64,000 bases of DNA from Nonomuraea endophytica (GTDB lineage Bacteria > Actinomycetota > Actinomycetes > Streptosporangiales > Streptosporangiaceae): assembly GCF_014203235.1 (NCBI RefSeq), contig NZ_JACHIN010000013.1, forward strand, positions 182,832-246,831, read 5' to 3'. Of the stretch, positions 1 to 8,036 are shown one piece after another. Every line of letters begins with the position of its first letter. The stretch's first letter is position 1. The notes under the pieces were generated by a model. The model had not been told where the DNA came from, did not search any database, and worked only from the letters and a program-made list of their open reading frames with translations. The translations under genes and the position numbers were made by a program.

Positions 1-429
1 ACCGACGACCCGGACGACTACGCGCTGGCCGTACACCATGAGGCGTTTCCCCTCGACCGGGCGCGCGCCGAGCTCCTCTACGGGGAGCGGCTGCGGCGCG
101 AGCGCCGGATGAGCGAGGCACGCACGTGGCTGCGGACCGCCGCAGAGGCCTTCGAACGCCTGGGCGCGCCGCCGTGGGCCGAGCGGGCGCGGCGCGAGCT
201 GCGCGCGACGGGCGAGAGCCGCGCGGTGCGCGCGCACGCGCCCGACCTCGCGGAACGCCTCACCGCCCAGGAGCTCCAGGCGGTACGGCTGGCCGCCCAA
301 GGGCTCAGCAACCGGGAGATCGGGGCACGGCTGTTCCTGAGCCCGCGCACGGTCGGCTACCACCTGTATAACGCGTTTCCCAAGCTGGGCGTGGCCTCGC
401 GGGGGGAACTGGCCGGACTCGGCCTCTGA
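1..429 (+). CDS. LuxR-family transcriptional regulator, C-terminal part (5' end outside window)
   Basis: The reading frame is open from the first base, so the gene starts upstream; 142 residues are visible. The last ~60 residues form a LuxR/GerE helix-turn-helix: the LTAQELQAVRLAAQGLSNRE stretch, then LFLSPRTVGYHLYNAFPKLG, matching the scaffold, turn and recognition helices. The preceding Arg/Glu/Ala-rich helices (AAEAFERLGAPPWAERARRE) resemble the end of the TPR-like region of large LAL-type ATPase regulators, so the complete protein may be a LAL regulator rather than a response regulator. An internal ATG at 109 is not a likely start because the frame continues upstream in the same style. 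DNA-binding role is secure; targets are unknown. Confidence 0.85.
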   Translation, partial: TDDPDDYALAVHHEAFPLDRARAELLYGERLRRERRMSEARTWLRTAAEAFERLGAPPWAERARRELRATGESRAVRAHAPDLAERLTAQELQAVRLAAQGLSNREIGARLFLSPRTVGYHLYNAFPKLGVASRGELAGLGL

Positions 430-471
430 TGTTCATGCTTGGGAAGGGATCAAAGGGGCATCATTGCTCAC

Positions 472-651
472 GTGAGCGAAGGCCAGTGGTGGTTCTGCCT
501 CAAGCACATGAGGGTGGAGCCCGACCAGGGATGCCCCAACAAGGACCGGATGGGTCCCTACGCCACCCAGGAGGAGGCCGCAGGCGCACTGGAACGCGCC
601 GCCGCCAGGAACAAGGCGTGGGACGAGGCCGACCAGGACGAGGACGACTGA
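472..651 (+). CDS. small conserved actinobacterial protein (59 aa)
   Basis: A 59-residue protein starting at GTG 472. It contains QWWFCLKHMRVEP, then GCPNKDRMGPYATQEEAAGALERA and an acidic tail (DEADQDEDD). The pattern W(F/Y)CLKHxxVEP, a second cysteine, DR(M/L)GPY and EEAxxALE is one I recognise from a family of about 60-residue proteins common in actinobacteria, sometimes labelled SPOR-like; no function is established. The two Cys and one His could bind metal, but that is inference. An in-frame TTG at 439 would add 11 residues; GTG 472 is preferred because AAAGGGG lies 13 bases upstream and family members begin near here. Confidence 0.7.
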   Translation: MSEGQWWFCLKHMRVEPDQGCPNKDRMGPYATQEEAAGALERAAARNKAWDEADQDEDD

Positions 652-663
652 CGCGCCGCCGCC

Positions 664-1314
664 CTACGGGATGACGGCGTAGGCGCGCACCGGGAAGGTG
701 CCCATGCCGGACACCATCGGCGGCGCGGCGTGGAAGCGGAAACCGCCGGCCGGCAGCGCGGACAGGCCGGTGAGGTGCTCGACGATCGGGATGCCGGCGG
801 CGAGCAGGACGGTGTGCGCGGGGCGTTCGCCGCCTGGCGGGGTGTCGTCGATGTTGAGCGAGTCGATGCCGACCAGCGCGGCGCCCTGCTCGGCGAGCCA
901 TTCGGCGGCCTCCGAGGTCAGGTACGGGTGCCCGCTCAGGTACGTCTCGGTGCCGAAGTGCGCGTCCCAGCCGGTCCGTACGAGGACGGCGCGGCCGCGT
1001 ACGAACAGGCCGTCGAAGGCGTCGAGGCCGATCGCCCGGCGGCCCTCGGCGGGGACCACGAGGCCGGGCAGGTCGGCGAGCTTCTCGATCGGGACCCGCG
1101 CCAGGTCGGCGCCGCCGGCGTAGCGGTGGTACGGGGTGTCGAGGTAGGTGCCGGTGTTGGCGGTCAGCGTGATCACGCCGATCTCGAACTCCGTGCCGGG
1201 CGCGTAGACCTCGCGGGAGTCCTCCCTGCTCAGGTGGAGGCCGAGAACGGGCCCCGGCACGCCCGGGTAGGTGGTCATGCCCTCGACGATGCGGTGGCTG
1301 AGTTCGACGATCAT
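664..1314 (-). CDS. cyclase-family (kynurenine formamidase-like) hydrolase
   Basis: A 216-residue protein of the cyclase family, whose best-known member KynB is a metal-dependent N-formylkynurenine hydrolase. Family hallmarks are the opening VELSHRIVEGMTTYPG, a GTYLDTPYH core near residues 55-66, a late GIDSLNID and a FRFHAAP segment near the C-terminus. The canonical HxGTHxDxPxH metal site reads NTGTYLDTPYH here, so two of the usual histidines are Asn and Tyr. This belongs to a variant subgroup, and the substrate cannot be assigned. The ATG overlaps the stop of the upstream membrane protein as ATGA (1311-1314), so the two are translationally coupled. Confidence 0.82.
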   Translation of the reverse strand: MIVELSHRIVEGMTTYPGVPGPVLGLHLSREDSREVYAPGTEFEIGVITLTANTGTYLDTPYHRYAGGADLARVPIEKLADLPGLVVPAEGRRAIGLDAFDGLFVRGRAVLVRTGWDAHFGTETYLSGHPYLTSEAAEWLAEQGAALVGIDSLNIDDTPPGGERPAHTVLLAAGIPIVEHLTGLSALPAGGFRFHAAPPMVSGMGTFPVRAYAVIP

Positions 1315-1562
1315 CGGGCGACTCCCAGACGGTAGAGCTTGACGAGGGCGACGATACCGATCCCGGCCCAGATGAGATTCAGGGCCGCCGACGGCCACGC
1401 CGCCTTGTAGCCGCTGTTGATCATCAGGCTGACCGATCCGAACAGGTTGATCACCTGGTACGGCAGGCCGTCGCCCGACATCTTCCCCGAGGAGACCATG
1501 GCGTAGCCGTACAGCAGGGTGGCCGCGCCCAGCCAGCCCAGGGCGTCGAGGAGTAACTCCAT
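1311..1562 (-). CDS. small membrane protein, CBU_0592-like family
   Basis: An 83-residue protein with about three membrane segments: LLDALGWLGAATLLYGYAM, then YQVINLFGSVSLMINSGY, then a final AALNLIWAGIGIVALV. The order G(W/G)xGA...YQxxNxxGxxxLxINS...WPSxxLNxxWxxIG matches the CBU_0592-type family as I remember it; function unknown. The start at 1562 is chosen because GGAG lies about 10 bases upstream; an alternative ATG at 1571 sits too close to it. It is the first gene of a two-gene unit with the cyclase-family hydrolase and diverges from the LysR gene at 1636, which may control it. Confidence 0.78.
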   Translation of the reverse strand: MELLLDALGWLGAATLLYGYAMVSSGKMSGDGLPYQVINLFGSVSLMINSGYKAAWPSAALNLIWAGIGIVALVKLYRLGVAR

Positions 1563-1635
1563 GGCGGACATTCTCCGGATTTCCTGAGCTAAAGCACAAG
1601 TAATGAAATCTACAGTTGCGCGTAAGCTGACCTGC

Positions 1636-2598
1636 ATGGACATCGATCCTCGGCGCCTGCGTGTCCTGCACGAGGTGGCCCGCCGCGGTGGCGTCATGCG
1701 CGCGGCCGAGGCGCTCTTCCTCACCCCCTCCGCCGTCTCCCAGCAACTGGCCCACCTGGAGCGCGAGGTCGGCCTCGCGCTCATCGACCGTTCCCAGCGC
1801 CGCGTGTCGCTCACGCCGGCCGGCCGCGTGCTGGCCGGGTACGCGGAACGCGTCGAGGACGAGCTCGCCGAGGCCCGGCGCGAGCTCACCCGGTTCACCG
1901 AGCGGCTGGCCGGGCCGGTGCGGATCGCCGCCTTCCCGACCGTGATCAAGCACATCCTGGTCCCGGCGATTCAGCGGCTCGCCGTCCACCATCCGAAGAT
2001 CGTTCCGATCATCCACGAGGTGTACGGCCCGCCCGCCCTCCAGGAGCTCCGGCTCGGCCAGGTCGACGTGCTGATCACCGAGCAGGACATGAGCCTGCCC
2101 GCGCTGTCGCAGCCGTCGCTGTCCACGCGCACCCTCTACGTCGACGAGTACCGCATCGTCGCGCCGCCCGCCTGGCCCGAGACGCCGCGCACGATCGGGG
2201 AGCTCGCCGGGATGCCCTGGGTGGCCGGTGAGCCCTCGCAGGCCTGCGGGCAGGCGCTGGACCGGCTGGCCGCCATCCACGGGTTCGAGCCGCGCAAGGT
2301 GCACGTCATCACCGAGTTCGGCCCGACGCTGTCGCTCGTCGTGGCCGGGCACGGGGTCGCCATCGTGCCCGAGCTGGCCCTGCTCGACGTGCCGGATGGC
2401 GAGGTGCGGGTCAGCTACATCAAGGACGTCGGGGCCCGGCGGCTGGACGCGGTGACGCGCGTCAGCCGTACCCGGTCGGGGGAGCCCGACCCCGTGCAGG
2501 CGGTCGTGATCGGCGCGATCGAGGACGCGACGCGGGAGCTAGTCGGCCACCTGCGGTCCGCTCACGCGGTCGAGGAGCCTGGCGAGCCGGTCGCGTAG
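1636..2598 (+). CDS. LysR-family transcriptional regulator
   Basis: A 320-residue LysR regulator. The N-terminal winged helix runs over residues ~1-60 (RRLRVLHEVARRGGVMRAAE, then TPSAVSQQLAHLEREVG, then LTPAGRVL). The effector-binding domain begins at ~90 (GPVRIAAFPTV) and includes the GEPSQACGQ...HVITEFGPTLSLVVAGHGVAIVPE segment typical of the second subdomain. The start ATG at 1636 places the helix-turn-helix at the usual distance from the N-terminus; an upstream in-frame ATG at 1603 would add 11 residues. It diverges across 73 bp from the small membrane protein/cyclase pair, the classic LysR arrangement, so that pair is the likely target. Its 3' end overlaps the convergent gene at 2539 by 60 bp. 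Confidence 0.92.
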   Translation: MDIDPRRLRVLHEVARRGGVMRAAEALFLTPSAVSQQLAHLEREVGLALIDRSQRRVSLTPAGRVLAGYAERVEDELAEARRELTRFTERLAGPVRIAAFPTVIKHILVPAIQRLAVHHPKIVPIIHEVYGPPALQELRLGQVDVLITEQDMSLPALSQPSLSTRTLYVDEYRIVAPPAWPETPRTIGELAGMPWVAGEPSQACGQALDRLAAIHGFEPRKVHVITEFGPTLSLVVAGHGVAIVPELALLDVPDGEVRVSYIKDVGARRLDAVTRVSRTRSGEPDPVQAVVIGAIEDATRELVGHLRSAHAVEEPGEPVA

Positions 2599-3117
2599 GC
2601 TCGGCCGCTGCGGGATCTCGCCCGCGGCGGTGCTGACCAGGTGCTGCGCGCCGTCGAAGGTGATCAGCCCGTGCTGCGGGATCGCCAGCGCCTCGTGCGC
2701 GAGGCCGGTCAGCTCGGGGTCGCCGCTCTCCAGCGCGATGATCGTCGCGCCGGTACGGCGGGCGTCGTCCACCCGCTCCAGCAGCGGCACCGGCGCCTGC
2801 TGCTCGGCGACCACGAACAACGTCTCACCGCGCCGGGCCGCCTCGATGCGCTCCAGCCCGATCCGCAGGTGGGCGGGGGCGTCGGCGGGCGGCTGCCAGC
2901 GCACCAGCGTGGGCGCGAGCTGCGGCAGGCCGGACAGGCGCGCCTCGTCGCCCAGGTGCGCGGTCAGGTGCCACGGCTCGTCGAGGGGGGTGCCGACCAG
3001 GAGCAGGCCGCCGGGGGATCGGGTGGCCCGCAGGGCCATGCCGAGTTCGCGGGTGCGCTCGATCCAGCCCGTGTCGGCGAGGAGCTCGCGGAGGAAGGCC
3101 ACAGACCCTGAGTCCAT
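2539..3117 (-). CDS. conserved protein of unknown function, SIS-like fold possible
   Basis: A 192-residue cytoplasmic protein without signal peptide or membrane segment. Alternating beta/alpha patterns are visible: GGLLLVGTPLDEPWHL, then ETLFVVAEQQAPVPLLE, then TGATIIALESGDPELTGLAH. The last resembles the phosphosugar-binding half of SIS domains (strand, then small residues, then an acidic/Gly turn), but the serine-rich SIS signature is missing, so the family assignment is only a suggestion. Stand-alone gene, convergent with the LysR gene (60-bp overlap) and divergent from the lipase gene. Coding status is supported by third-position G/C bias and length. Confidence 0.65.
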   Translation of the reverse strand: MDSGSVAFLRELLADTGWIERTRELGMALRATRSPGGLLLVGTPLDEPWHLTAHLGDEARLSGLPQLAPTLVRWQPPADAPAHLRIGLERIEAARRGETLFVVAEQQAPVPLLERVDDARRTGATIIALESGDPELTGLAHEALAIPQHGLITFDGAQHLVSTAAGEIPQRPSLRDRLARLLDRVSGPQVAD

Positions 3118-3164
3118 CCGACCATACTGCCGGACGGATGTCCTGACCGGCGTTATTTCGGGCC

Positions 3165-3193
3165 TTGACAGAAGGTTACCGCCGGGTAACGAT
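3165..3193 (+). promoter_or_regulatory. candidate promoter with embedded inverted repeat, upstream of the lipase gene
   Basis: A consensus -35 TTGACA (3165-3170) is followed after 16-17 bases by TAACGAT (3187-3193) as a -10. Inside the spacer lies a perfect inverted repeat GTTACC-N4-GGTAAC (3175-3190). A repressor bound there would block RNA polymerase. It is about 50 bases upstream of the lipase start at 3245 and reads toward it. Confidence 0.55.
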
Positions 3194-3244
3194 CAGCGTG
3201 GTTTCCACGCGGCCAGCGTGGTCTTCGCGCGGGAGGACGGCGCC

Positions 3245-4375
3245 ATGAGACTGTCCGTGATCTTATCCCTGATCATCTCGCTGATCCTGTTACCGGTGCC
3301 CGCTCAGGCGGCCTCGGCCGGAGACGTGATCTCCGCCCAGCCGACCACGGTGTACCTGCTGCCGGGCAAGCTCCTCGAAGTCCCGGTGAACGCCTGGAAT
3401 GTGCTCTACCGCTCCACCTCCGCGACCGGCGCGCCCAATGCCGTCTCCGCGACCGTGCTCGTGCCCAAGGCGTCCTACCCGTTCGGCCGCCGCCCCGTCA
3501 TCGGCTACGCCGTCGGCACCCACGGACTCGGCGACCAGTGCGCCCCGTCCCTCGCCATGCGCGAGGGCAGGGAGACCGAGCTGGCCCTGGTCAGCCTGTT
3601 CCTGCTCAAGGGCTTCGCGGTGGCCGTCACCGACTACGAGGGGCTCGGCACGCCCGGCCAGCACACGTACATGGCCGGGATCTCGCAGGGACAGGCCGTC
3701 CTCGACTCGGTACGCGCCGCGATCCGGCTGCCCGGCTCCGGCCTGTCGGCCAGTGCGCCCGTCGGCGTCATGGGCTACTCGCAGGGCGGCGCCTCCGCCG
3801 GGTGGGCCGGCCAGCTCCAGCCCTCCTACGCTCCCGACCTCCGCCTCAAGGGCGTCGCCGCCGGTGGCGTGCCCGCCGACCTGAAGGCCGTCGCGCAGAG
3901 CCTCGACGGCGGCGCCAACTTCGGCCTCGCCGCCGCGGCCGGTGTCGGCTTCGACGCCGCCTACGACGAGCTCGACCTCTTCAACGACCTCAACGACCGC
4001 GGCAAGGCCCTGATGACCGACGCCGCCGACGACTGCGTGGGCGACCTCTCCAAGCTCGCCGGTCTGCGCTTCTCCGACCTGTCGCCCATCGACCTCATGA
4101 ACCAGCCCAAGTGGCTGGCCCGCCTGGCCGAGAACCGCCTGGGCGCCAGGCCCCCGCGCGTGCCCATCTTCCTCTACCACGCCCGCGGCGACGAGATCAT
4201 CCCGCACGCCGTCGGCTCCACGCTGCGCTCGGAGTACTGCCGGGCCGGCGTGAACGCGCGCTGGCTGTCGATCCCCGGCGGCAACCACGTGCTGGGCGCC
4301 GTCGAGGGCGGCCCCCTGGCGATCGAGTGGCTGGCCCTGAGGGTGTACGGCCTGCCCGCCTTCGGCAACTGCTGA
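3245..4375 (+). CDS. secreted lipase / alpha-beta hydrolase (secretory lipase family)
   Basis: A 376-residue exported enzyme. Residues 1-~24 are a Sec signal peptide (MRLSVILSLIISLILLPVPA, cleavage likely after AQA). The mature part fits the secretory lipase (LIP) family: an NAVSATVLVPK strand, the oxyanion region GYAVGTHGLGDQCAPS, a nucleophile elbow GYSQGG, and a late Asp (YHARGDEII) and His (PGGNHVLG) that complete a Ser-Asp-His triad. It would hydrolyse ester lipids outside the cell; chain-length preference is unknown. The start at ATG 3245 follows GGGAGGAC. The gene is monocistronic, with a promoter-like element at 3165-3193. Confidence 0.88.
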   Translation: MRLSVILSLIISLILLPVPAQAASAGDVISAQPTTVYLLPGKLLEVPVNAWNVLYRSTSATGAPNAVSATVLVPKASYPFGRRPVIGYAVGTHGLGDQCAPSLAMREGRETELALVSLFLLKGFAVAVTDYEGLGTPGQHTYMAGISQGQAVLDSVRAAIRLPGSGLSASAPVGVMGYSQGGASAGWAGQLQPSYAPDLRLKGVAAGGVPADLKAVAQSLDGGANFGLAAAAGVGFDAAYDELDLFNDLNDRGKALMTDAADDCVGDLSKLAGLRFSDLSPIDLMNQPKWLARLAENRLGARPPRVPIFLYHARGDEIIPHAVGSTLRSEYCRAGVNARWLSIPGGNHVLGAVEGGPLAIEWLALRVYGLPAFGNC

Positions 4376-4430
4376 AATCCGCGGACCAAGGGGTCGCGCC
4401 TCACACCCCCCAGCGCGACCCCTTCCCGCG

Positions 4431-5345
4431 TCAGGCGGTCAGCGTCGCCGGGTCGGTGTTGGAGCCGCAGAGCACCACGGCCACGCGTTCCCCGTCTGCG
4501 GGCCGGTACGCGCCGCTGAGCAGGGCCGCGTAGGCGGCGGCGCCGGCGTGCTCGACGACCAGCCGGTGCTCCGACCACAGGCGGCGGCGGGCGTCGATGA
4601 TCGCCTCGTCCGAGACCAGCACGCTCTCCACACCCGCGCCCGACAGGATGCCGAAGGCCAGGCCGCCCACCTGGGTGGCGCCGAGCGCGTCCGCGCCCAC
4701 GCCGCTGACCTCGACCGGGACGGGGTGGCCCGCCCGCAACGCCCGGTGCAGGCCGGGGATCAGCTCGGGCTCCACGGCCACCAGCTTCACGCCTTCCCGC
4801 AGGCCGAGTGAGACGCCGGACGCCAGGCCGCCGCCGCCCACCGCGACCAGGACGGTGTCGACGCCGGGCGCCTGCTCCATCAGTTCGAGCGCCAGCGTGC
4901 CCTGCCCGGCGATCACCTCGGGCTGGTCGTAGGCGTGCACGGGCAGCGCGCCGGTCTCCGCGGCCCGTTTTGCCGCGGCTTCGGCGGCCGCCGAGTAGAT
5001 GGCGCCGGTCTGGGTGATCTCGGCGCCCAGCGCGCGCAGCCCGGCGAGCTTCACCGGGCTGGTCACCGTGGGCACGAAGATCTCGGCGCGGACGCCGAGC
5101 GCGCGGGCGGCGTAGGCGACGGCCAGGCCGTGGTTGCCGCCGCTGGCCGCGATGACCCCGGTGGGCGGCAGCGTCCCCGCCGACAGGATGCGGTTGAACG
5201 CCCCGCGCACCTTGAACGAGCCGGACCGCTGCACCTGCTCCAGCTTGAAGATCACCCCGGGGGAGATCTCCAGGATCGGAGTGCGCAGGACGTGGTCCGC
5301 GACACGTTCCCCGGCCGCCTTCACGTCGGCGTGCGTCACCGTCAT
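4431..5345 (-). CDS. PLP-dependent threonine/serine dehydratase-like enzyme
   Basis: A 304-residue fold-type II PLP enzyme of the threonine/serine ammonia-lyase group. The Schiff-base lysine is K45 in SGSFKVRGAFN. The substrate loop ASGGNHG is at ~67-73 and the phosphate-binding glycines appear as VAVGGGGLASG near 170. There is no regulatory ACT domain, so it is a short catabolic-type dehydratase rather than IlvA. It follows the gamma-synthase-type gene by 40 bp on the same strand with its own GAGGGG ribosome site, so the two are probably co-transcribed and under the divergent MocR regulator. The reaction is probably deamination of a beta-hydroxy amino acid to a 2-oxoacid and ammonia; the exact substrate is open. 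Confidence 0.88.
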   Translation of the reverse strand: MTVTHADVKAAGERVADHVLRTPILEISPGVIFKLEQVQRSGSFKVRGAFNRILSAGTLPPTGVIAASGGNHGLAVAYAARALGVRAEIFVPTVTSPVKLAGLRALGAEITQTGAIYSAAAEAAAKRAAETGALPVHAYDQPEVIAGQGTLALELMEQAPGVDTVLVAVGGGGLASGVSLGLREGVKLVAVEPELIPGLHRALRAGHPVPVEVSGVGADALGATQVGGLAFGILSGAGVESVLVSDEAIIDARRRLWSEHRLVVEHAGAAAYAALLSGAYRPADGERVAVVLCGSNTDPATLTA

Positions 5346-5385
5346 CTGTCATCCCCTCGCCACGGAGTCGTCGTTCCATCCGACC

Positions 5386-6555
5386 TTAGGACAGCGCCTG
5401 CTCAAGGTCGGCCCAGAGGTCCTCGGGGTGCTCGATGCCCACGGCCACCCGGATGGTGCCCTCGCCGATGCCGTGGCGGGTCAGTTCCTCGGGGCTGAGC
5501 GAGCGGTGGGAGGTGGTGGCCGGGTGCATGACCAGGGTCTCGACGCCGCCGAGTGAGGGGGCGAGCAGGGCCAGCCGTACCGCGGCCATGAACTTCTCGC
5601 CCGCCGCCCGGCCGCCGGCGAGCTCGAAGGAGAAGACGCCGCCGAAGTCGGGCAGCAGCTTGCCGGCCAGCTCGTAGGAGGGGTGCGAGGGCAGGCCGGG
5701 CCAGTGGACCGCGGACACGGCGGGGTGGGCGGCCAGCCGGGAGACCAGGTAGCGGGCGTTGGAGCAGTGGCGCTCCATGCGCAGGTGCAGGGTCTGCAGC
5801 CCGCGCAGCGTCAGCCACGCGGCGAACGGGTCCGGCGTGGCCCCCAGCTCCACCGAGAAGTGCCACACCTTGCGGTAGAGCGCGTCGTCGGCGAAGACCG
5901 CGAGGCCGCCGACGACGTCGGTGTGGCCGGACAGGTACTTGGTGGTGGAGTGCACCACGATGTCGGCGCCGTGCTCGATCGGGCGGCAGAGCAGCGGTGT
6001 GGCGAACGTGTTGTCCACGACCGAGACGATGCCGAGCTCGCGCGCCACGGCGCACATGCCGGGCAGGTCGGCCACCTGCAGCGCGGGGTTGGCGAGCGTC
6101 TCCAGGTAGACGAGCTTGGTCTCCGGGCGTACGGCCGCGCGCAGCGCCTCCGGGTCGTCCTCCGGGACGTAGGTCACGGTGATGCCGAAGCGGTGGACCA
6201 GCTCGTTGATCATGGCGGCGGTGCCGCCGTAGATGGCCTTCTGGGAGACCAGGTGGTCGCCGGGGCCGAGCAGGCCGAGGAGCACGCAGTTGATGGCGCC
6301 CATGCCGGAGCCGGTGGCCAGGGCGGCGACGCCGCCTTCCAGGCCGGAGACCGCCGTCTCCAGGGAGCGGACCGTGGGGTTGGCGAGCCGGCCGTACACG
6401 AAGGAGCCGTCGGGGCGGCCCATGGCGTCGGCGAAGACCGCGGGATCGTCGAACACGAACCCGGACGTCTGGTAGATCGGCACGGTGATCGGCCGGCTGC
6501 CGGTGATCTCCGGCTGGGGCAGGTGGACGGCTCGGGTCTCGGGACGAAGTTCCAT
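5386..6555 (-). CDS. Cys/Met-metabolism PLP enzyme (cystathionine gamma-synthase/lyase family)
   Basis: A 389-residue fold-type I PLP enzyme. Visible are YGRLANPT (57-61 region, phosphate contact from the neighbouring subunit), ATGSGMGAI (~80-88), DNTFATP (~181-187) and the PLP lysine K206 in VVHSTTKYLSGH. The position equivalent to the reactive cysteine of methionine gamma-lyases (LYGCT) is Gly (IYGGT), which argues against a typical methionine gamma-lyase and leaves cystathionine synthase/lyase or a related sulfhydrylase activity. ATG 6555 is chosen; an upstream in-frame ATG at 6597 would run through the putative operator. First gene of a two-gene unit with the dehydratase, divergent from the MocR gene. 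Confidence 0.9.
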   Translation of the reverse strand: MELRPETRAVHLPQPEITGSRPITVPIYQTSGFVFDDPAVFADAMGRPDGSFVYGRLANPTVRSLETAVSGLEGGVAALATGSGMGAINCVLLGLLGPGDHLVSQKAIYGGTAAMINELVHRFGITVTYVPEDDPEALRAAVRPETKLVYLETLANPALQVADLPGMCAVARELGIVSVVDNTFATPLLCRPIEHGADIVVHSTTKYLSGHTDVVGGLAVFADDALYRKVWHFSVELGATPDPFAAWLTLRGLQTLHLRMERHCSNARYLVSRLAAHPAVSAVHWPGLPSHPSYELAGKLLPDFGGVFSFELAGGRAAGEKFMAAVRLALLAPSLGGVETLVMHPATTSHRSLSPEELTRHGIGEGTIRVAVGIEHPEDLWADLEQALS

Positions 6556-6573
6556 GTCAACAGCATCTCCGGA

Positions 6574-6611
6574 AATGTCCTGCAATGTCAGATCCAATGG
6601 TGGAGAATTGG
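6574..6611. promoter_or_regulatory. candidate MocR operator in the divergent intergenic region
   Basis: The 59-bp gap between the gamma-synthase-type gene and the MocR gene contains AATGTC as a direct repeat (6574-6579 and 6584-6589, one helical turn apart) and an inverted repeat CCAAT-N8-ATTGG (6594-6611). A further CCAAT lies just inside the regulator gene (6624-6628). MocR regulators commonly bind short direct or inverted repeats between themselves and divergent PLP-enzyme genes; binding here is inferred. Confidence 0.55.
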
Positions 6612-6614
6612 TCC

Positions 6615-8036
6615 ATGGATGGAGCCAATCTGGTGGATCTGCTCGGCCGGTGGGCCACCGGCCGGGGGCCGCTGTACCTCCTGCTCACGGCCCGGCTGCG
6701 CGCGCTCATCGACGACGGCGTCCTGCCGCCCGGCCACCTGCTGCCGCCCGACCGGGTGCTGGCCAAGCTCCTGGCCGTCGGCCGGGGCACCGTCGTGGCC
6801 ACCTACGACCTGCTCCAGCAGGAAGGGCGCGTCGTACGCCGCCAGGGCAGCGGCACCCGCGTCGCCGCCGCCCAGCTGTCGGCCGCCCGCGTCGTCGACG
6901 GCGTGCCCGCCAATCCGCTGATCCAGCACATGCTCCACCCGCCCGACGGGGTCCAGCTCCTCACCTGCGCCGCACCGGACGTGCCGCCGCCGTTCATGGT
7001 CGAGGCCTACGCCGAGGCGGCGGAACGGCTCGCCGCCCGCCCCCACGACCTCGGCTACTACCCCGCAGGCCAGCCCGCGCTGCGCGAGGCCATCGCCGCC
7101 TACTACCGCGCCCGCGGCCTGCCCACCACCGCCGACGAGATCGTCGTCACCAACGGCGCCCAGCAGGCGCTCTCACTGCTCACCGGCCTGCTCGTACAGC
7201 CCGGCGACACCGTCCTCACCGAGACGCCCACCTACCCGGGCGCGCTGGAAGTCTTCCGGCACGCCGCCGCCGTCGTACGCGGCGCCGAACACGGGGTGGC
7301 CGGCGCGCTGCGCGCACGCCCCGCCCTCGCCTACACGGTCCCCACCGCCAGCAACCCGTCCGGCGCCGTCATGGACGTGCCCACCCGCCGCCGCCTGGCC
7401 ACGCTCGCCGCCGAGCACGACGTGCCGCTCATCGACGACGAGGTCTGCGCCGAACTGTGCTTCTCCGGCGAGACCCCGCCGCCGCTGGCCTCCTTCACCT
7501 CCGGCGAGCAGATCATCACCATCGCCTCGCTGAGCAAGGTCGTGTGGGGCGGCCTGCGGATCGGCTGGATCCGCGCCGCCGCCCCGCTCGCCACCCGCCT
7601 GGCCCGGCTGCGCGCCATCCACGACCTGGCGGGCGAGGCCGTCTCCCAGCTGGCCGCCGTCGCGCTGCTGCGCCGCCTGCCGGAGATCCGCCGCGACCGC
7701 ACCGCCGTACTGCGTGAGCGTCACGACCACCTGTGCGCTGAGCTGCGGGAGTGGCTGCCGTCGTGGTCGTTCGAGCCGGCCCAGGGCGGCCAGACGATCT
7801 GGGTACGGCTGCCGCACGGCGACACCGACGCCTTCGCCCAGGTCGCCCTGCGCCACGGCGTCGCCATCCCGCCCGGGCGCGCGTTCGACCCGGTGGGCGG
7901 GCAGGGCTCTTACACGCGGCTGCACTTCCTGTTCACGCCCCGCGAGCTCAGCCGTGCCGTGGCCGGGCTGTCGGCCGCCTGGCACTCCTACGACGGCACC
8001 CACCACCCCACCACCACCCACGCCCTAATCGTCTAA
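6615..8036 (+). CDS. MocR-type regulator (GntR HTH fused to aminotransferase domain)
   Basis: A 473-residue fusion. Residues ~20-85 are a GntR winged helix (LLTARLRALIDDGVLPPGHL, then LLPPDR, then VGRGTVVATYDLLQQEGRV). Residues ~110-465 are a class I/II aminotransferase-like domain with YYPAGQPALREAI, the substrate-site TNGAQQALSLL, a PTASNPSGAV turn and the PLP lysine in IASLSKVVWGGLRIGW. Such proteins sense PLP or a PLP-amino acid adduct and regulate neighbouring vitamin B6, amino acid or amine genes. Here the divergent genes encode two PLP enzymes, the likely regulon. ATG 6615 is chosen over 6585/6597 because it leaves the operator outside the gene and matches the N-termini of the family. 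Confidence 0.9.
   Translation: MDGANLVDLLGRWATGRGPLYLLLTARLRALIDDGVLPPGHLLPPDRVLAKLLAVGRGTVVATYDLLQQEGRVVRRQGSGTRVAAAQLSAARVVDGVPANPLIQHMLHPPDGVQLLTCAAPDVPPPFMVEAYAEAAERLAARPHDLGYYPAGQPALREAIAAYYRARGLPTTADEIVVTNGAQQALSLLTGLLVQPGDTVLTETPTYPGALEVFRHAAAVVRGAEHGVAGALRARPALAYTVPTASNPSGAVMDVPTRRRLATLAAEHDVPLIDDEVCAELCFSGETPPPLASFTSGEQIITIASLSKVVWGGLRIGWIRAAAPLATRLARLRAIHDLAGEAVSQLAAVALLRRLPEIRRDRTAVLRERHDHLCAELREWLPSWSFEPAQGGQTIWVRLPHGDTDAFAQVALRHGVAIPPGRAFDPVGGQGSYTRLHFLFTPRELSRAVAGLSAAWHSYDGTHHPTTTHALIV

Noticed and set aside
664..2352. 562-codon bottom-strand frame joining the cyclase gene to antisense LysR sequence
   Set aside because: The family match begins at the ATG at 1314; the upstream part is the shadow of the LysR gene.
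5386..6555. Methionine gamma-lyase
   Set aside because: The position of the characteristic active-site cysteine (LYGCT) is glycine (IYGGT).
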